A DNA stretch of 64,000 nt from Acidovorax facilis (GTDB lineage Bacteria; Pseudomonadota; Gammaproteobacteria; Burkholderiales; Burkholderiaceae_C). The notes beneath the pieces were generated by a model. That model saw nothing but the letters and a program-made list of their open reading frames with translations. It had not been told where the DNA came from and did no database searches. Both the position numbers and the translations under genes were made by a program. This document shows, in pieces, positions 62,660-64,000 of this stretch. Each line of letters opens with the position of its first letter. Position 1 is the first letter of the stretch. Where the stretch lies: NCBI RefSeq assembly GCF_023913775.1, contig NZ_JAMXAX010000002.1, forward strand, positions 1-64,000, given 5' to 3'.

Positions 62660-62700
62660 CCCCCTGAGGCGCTTCGCGCCTTCCCCCTGAAGGTGGACGC
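62660..62700 (+). repeat. Dispersed GC-rich repeat (family 2) after a Bug gene
   Basis: Directly after the stop codon it reads CCCCCTGAGGCGCTTCGCG then CCTTCCCCCTGAAGG. GGCGC-TTC-GCGCC is a hairpin. The block matches the one after the second Bug gene at 10570 (opposite strand). The tail shares less similarity. Confidence 0.65.
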
Positions 62701-62804
62701 ACCCGGTGGCCTGGCGGAGCCAGATCCACGGGTGCACTGGCGGGGGGCGTGCCTGTTCCGCGAGCTGTGGGATGCGGATGCGCAGCGTTATCGAGAACTG
62801 CCAT

Positions 62805-62834
62805 GAAAAACGGCCCCGTAAGGAGCCGTTTTTT
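62805..62834. terminator. Terminator between the Bug and UspA genes
   Basis: AAAAACGGC and GCCGTTTTTTT form a stem with A and T runs on the two sides, so it can end transcription from both directions between two convergent genes. Confidence 0.82.
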
Positions 62835-62849
62835 TATGGAGCAACGCCC

Positions 62850-63287
62850 TCAGTCGCGTACCACCAGCACGGGGATGTGCACCACACCCAGCACGCGCTG
62901 CGTGACGCTGCCCAGCACCAGCTTTTCAAGGCCGCGCCGACCGTGGGAACCCATCACGATGAGATCGGCGCCTGTGCTCTCCAGCGCGCGCAGGATGCCG
63001 TCGTGCACGGCATGGCCCTCGCCCACCACGGTGGTCACAGCCACACCGGCTTCGGCCATGGCTTTGCGCGTGGCTTCCAGGGCCGCGTTGGCTTCAGAGG
63101 TAGCAGCATTGATGTACTGCGCCTGGCCATACGCAAAATCGGCCCCTACGCCGGTGAAGGGATAGGGGTCTACCACATAGACCGCCGTCACGGCGCTGCC
63201 AAAGGTCTTGGCCAGCCCGGCCGCCTTGGACACGGCCAGCATCGAGGTGTTGGAACCATCGACTGGAACCAGAATGTGCTTGAACAT
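62850..63287 (-). CDS. Universal stress protein (UspA family)
   Basis: A 145-residue UspA domain protein with the N-terminal block FKHILVPVDGSNTSMLAVSK and the nucleotide-binding signature VMGSHGRRGLEKLVLGSVTQ ending VPVLVVRD. Members of this subtype bind ATP and are induced by starvation or stress. It is alone on its strand. Its start is at an ATG at 63287 with an AGGAG-type site upstream (AAGGAGA). Confidence 0.95.
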   Translation of the reverse strand: MFKHILVPVDGSNTSMLAVSKAAGLAKTFGSAVTAVYVVDPYPFTGVGADFAYGQAQYINAATSEANAALEATRKAMAEAGVAVTTVVGEGHAVHDGILRALESTGADLIVMGSHGRRGLEKLVLGSVTQRVLGVVHIPVLVVRD

Positions 63288-63424
63288 GGTGCTTCTCCTT
63301 GGGTTGATGGGTGAGTCAAGCTTGTGGCCCGACTTCTTGAACCAGAGTGTGAACCGCCACCATACCCCGCATCTTGATTCGCATCAAATCGGCTGCACAC
63401 ATGCGCTGCTGCAGGCGCTTGTGT

Positions 63425-64000
63425 TCAGGCTGCCGGGGTCTGCCCCACCACGTCCGCCCCCTGAAAGTTGCCTCGGCGGCAGGTGACCACCAGGGTGTCA
63501 CGGTACCCGCCTTCGGCCAACGGTTGAATCGGGGTGGACTCGTGGATCATGCGGGCATCGTCCAGCAGCAGCAAAGACCACGGCTCGGTCAGCGTAAAGC
63601 GCTGGCCGCTCGGGCCTGCGGCCTCGAACACGCGCGTCTCGCCGCCCTTGACGCCCTCGCGCCCCACCAGGAAGACGGCCACCAGGTCCACGCCATCGCG
63701 GTGCGCCCCCTCGGGCGTGGGTCGGCCAATGCCGTCGGTGGTGTCGATGCGGAACTGGTGCGCCTCGATGAACCAGGGCACGGGCGCATCGGACGGAGCA
63801 AACACGGCATCGGACACCCCGGCCAGCGCAGCCAGCAGCTGCTGCCACACCGGCTGGGCCACGGTGGCAGGCTCCATGGGCGCAAACCAGCGCTCCATGC
63901 CGCCATGCAGCGCGTTGTATTCCACAGGTTGCCAGTGCGCCCGGTGTGGTGCCTGCTGCAGTTGCCCGCCCTGCACCACAAAACACGCATGGCGACGGCG
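63425..64000 (-). CDS. 2OG-Fe dioxygenase family protein (partial, cut by window edge)
   Basis: The 3' part of a non-haem iron 2-oxoglutarate-dependent dioxygenase of the 2OG-Fe_Oxy_2 group. The iron motif HxD lies in GAHRDGVDLVAVFLV, the distal His in LLLLDDARMIHEST, and the C-terminal basic residue for 2-oxoglutarate in YRDTLVVTCRRG. The frame is open to the window edge (RRRHACFVVQGG), so the 5' end lies beyond 64000. Reports of this family include amino-acid hydroxylation; the substrate is not inferable. Confidence 0.85.
   Translation of the reverse strand, partial: RRRHACFVVQGGQLQQAPHRAHWQPVEYNALHGGMERWFAPMEPATVAQPVWQQLLAALAGVSDAVFAPSDAPVPWFIEAHQFRIDTTDGIGRPTPEGAHRDGVDLVAVFLVGREGVKGGETRVFEAAGPSGQRFTLTEPWSLLLLDDARMIHESTPIQPLAEGGYRDTLVVTCRRGNFQGADVVGQTPAA

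Overview
The window is a gene-dense, GC-rich chromosomal segment from a betaproteobacterium of the order Burkholderiales, most likely family Comamonadaceae and Acidovorax-like. The signs are four Bug/TctC-type periplasmic receptors, two TRAP transporters, an ETF-quinone oxidoreductase, a BktB-type thiolase, XenA, and a dispersed intergenic repeat typical of Comamonadaceae. No genus-level marker (rRNA) is present. I see no IS element, prophage, CRISPR array, tRNA or rRNA gene.

Layout. 0-7.5 kb: a small exported DUF4148 protein, a CoA-transferase pair (scoAB) divergent from a PAS-LuxR regulator, a PcaC-like decarboxylase, katG, a LysR regulator and XenA. 7.5-15.5 kb: a minus-strand catabolic operon (RraA-like aldolase, hydroxyacid dehydrogenase, three Bug receptors, metal-dependent hydrolase, SMP-30 lactonase) divergent from an IclR regulator. 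15.5-21 kb: a peroxidase-related protein, thioesterase, SDR, ETF-QO and a chemoreceptor. 21-31.5 kb: a minus-strand operon for 5-oxoproline / D-glutamate use (DUF1445 D-glutamate cyclase-like protein, TRAP transporter with two paralogous receptors, NTF2-like protein, fused ATP-dependent 5-oxoprolinase) below a LysR gene. 31.7-35.4 kb: an Lrp gene with a perfect Lrp-type operator, and a second TRAP transporter. 35.4-40.3 kb: a tandem glycine riboswitch and gcvT-gcvH-gcvP. 40.3-51.2 kb: a Crp/Fnr regulator, a SoxCD-like pair, an FKBP isomerase, MerR - acyltransferase (frameshifted) - MFS, a nitroreductase, a hybrid histidine kinase (frameshifted at a C8 tract) and an RluA-family pseudouridine synthase.

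51.2-56.1 kb is the most unusual part: a quorum-sensing locus (DUF4902-like gene, LuxR, lux box, LuxI) followed on the luxI strand by APS kinase, a DHH-family phosphoesterase and a PAPS-type sulfotransferase. Together these could make the sulfate donor, use it and clear its by-product, so the locus looks like a quorum-controlled sulfation module. A second chemoreceptor follows.

57.9-64 kb: an EamA exporter divergent from a MarR regulator with two palindromic operators, an SDR, bktB, a fourth Bug receptor, a universal stress protein, and a 2OG-Fe dioxygenase cut by the window edge.

Two families of short dispersed repeats run through the window. One copy of the first appears to encode the signal peptide of a Bug receptor, one lies inside gcvP, one has become the terminator between dctP and dctQ, and one supplies a stop codon.
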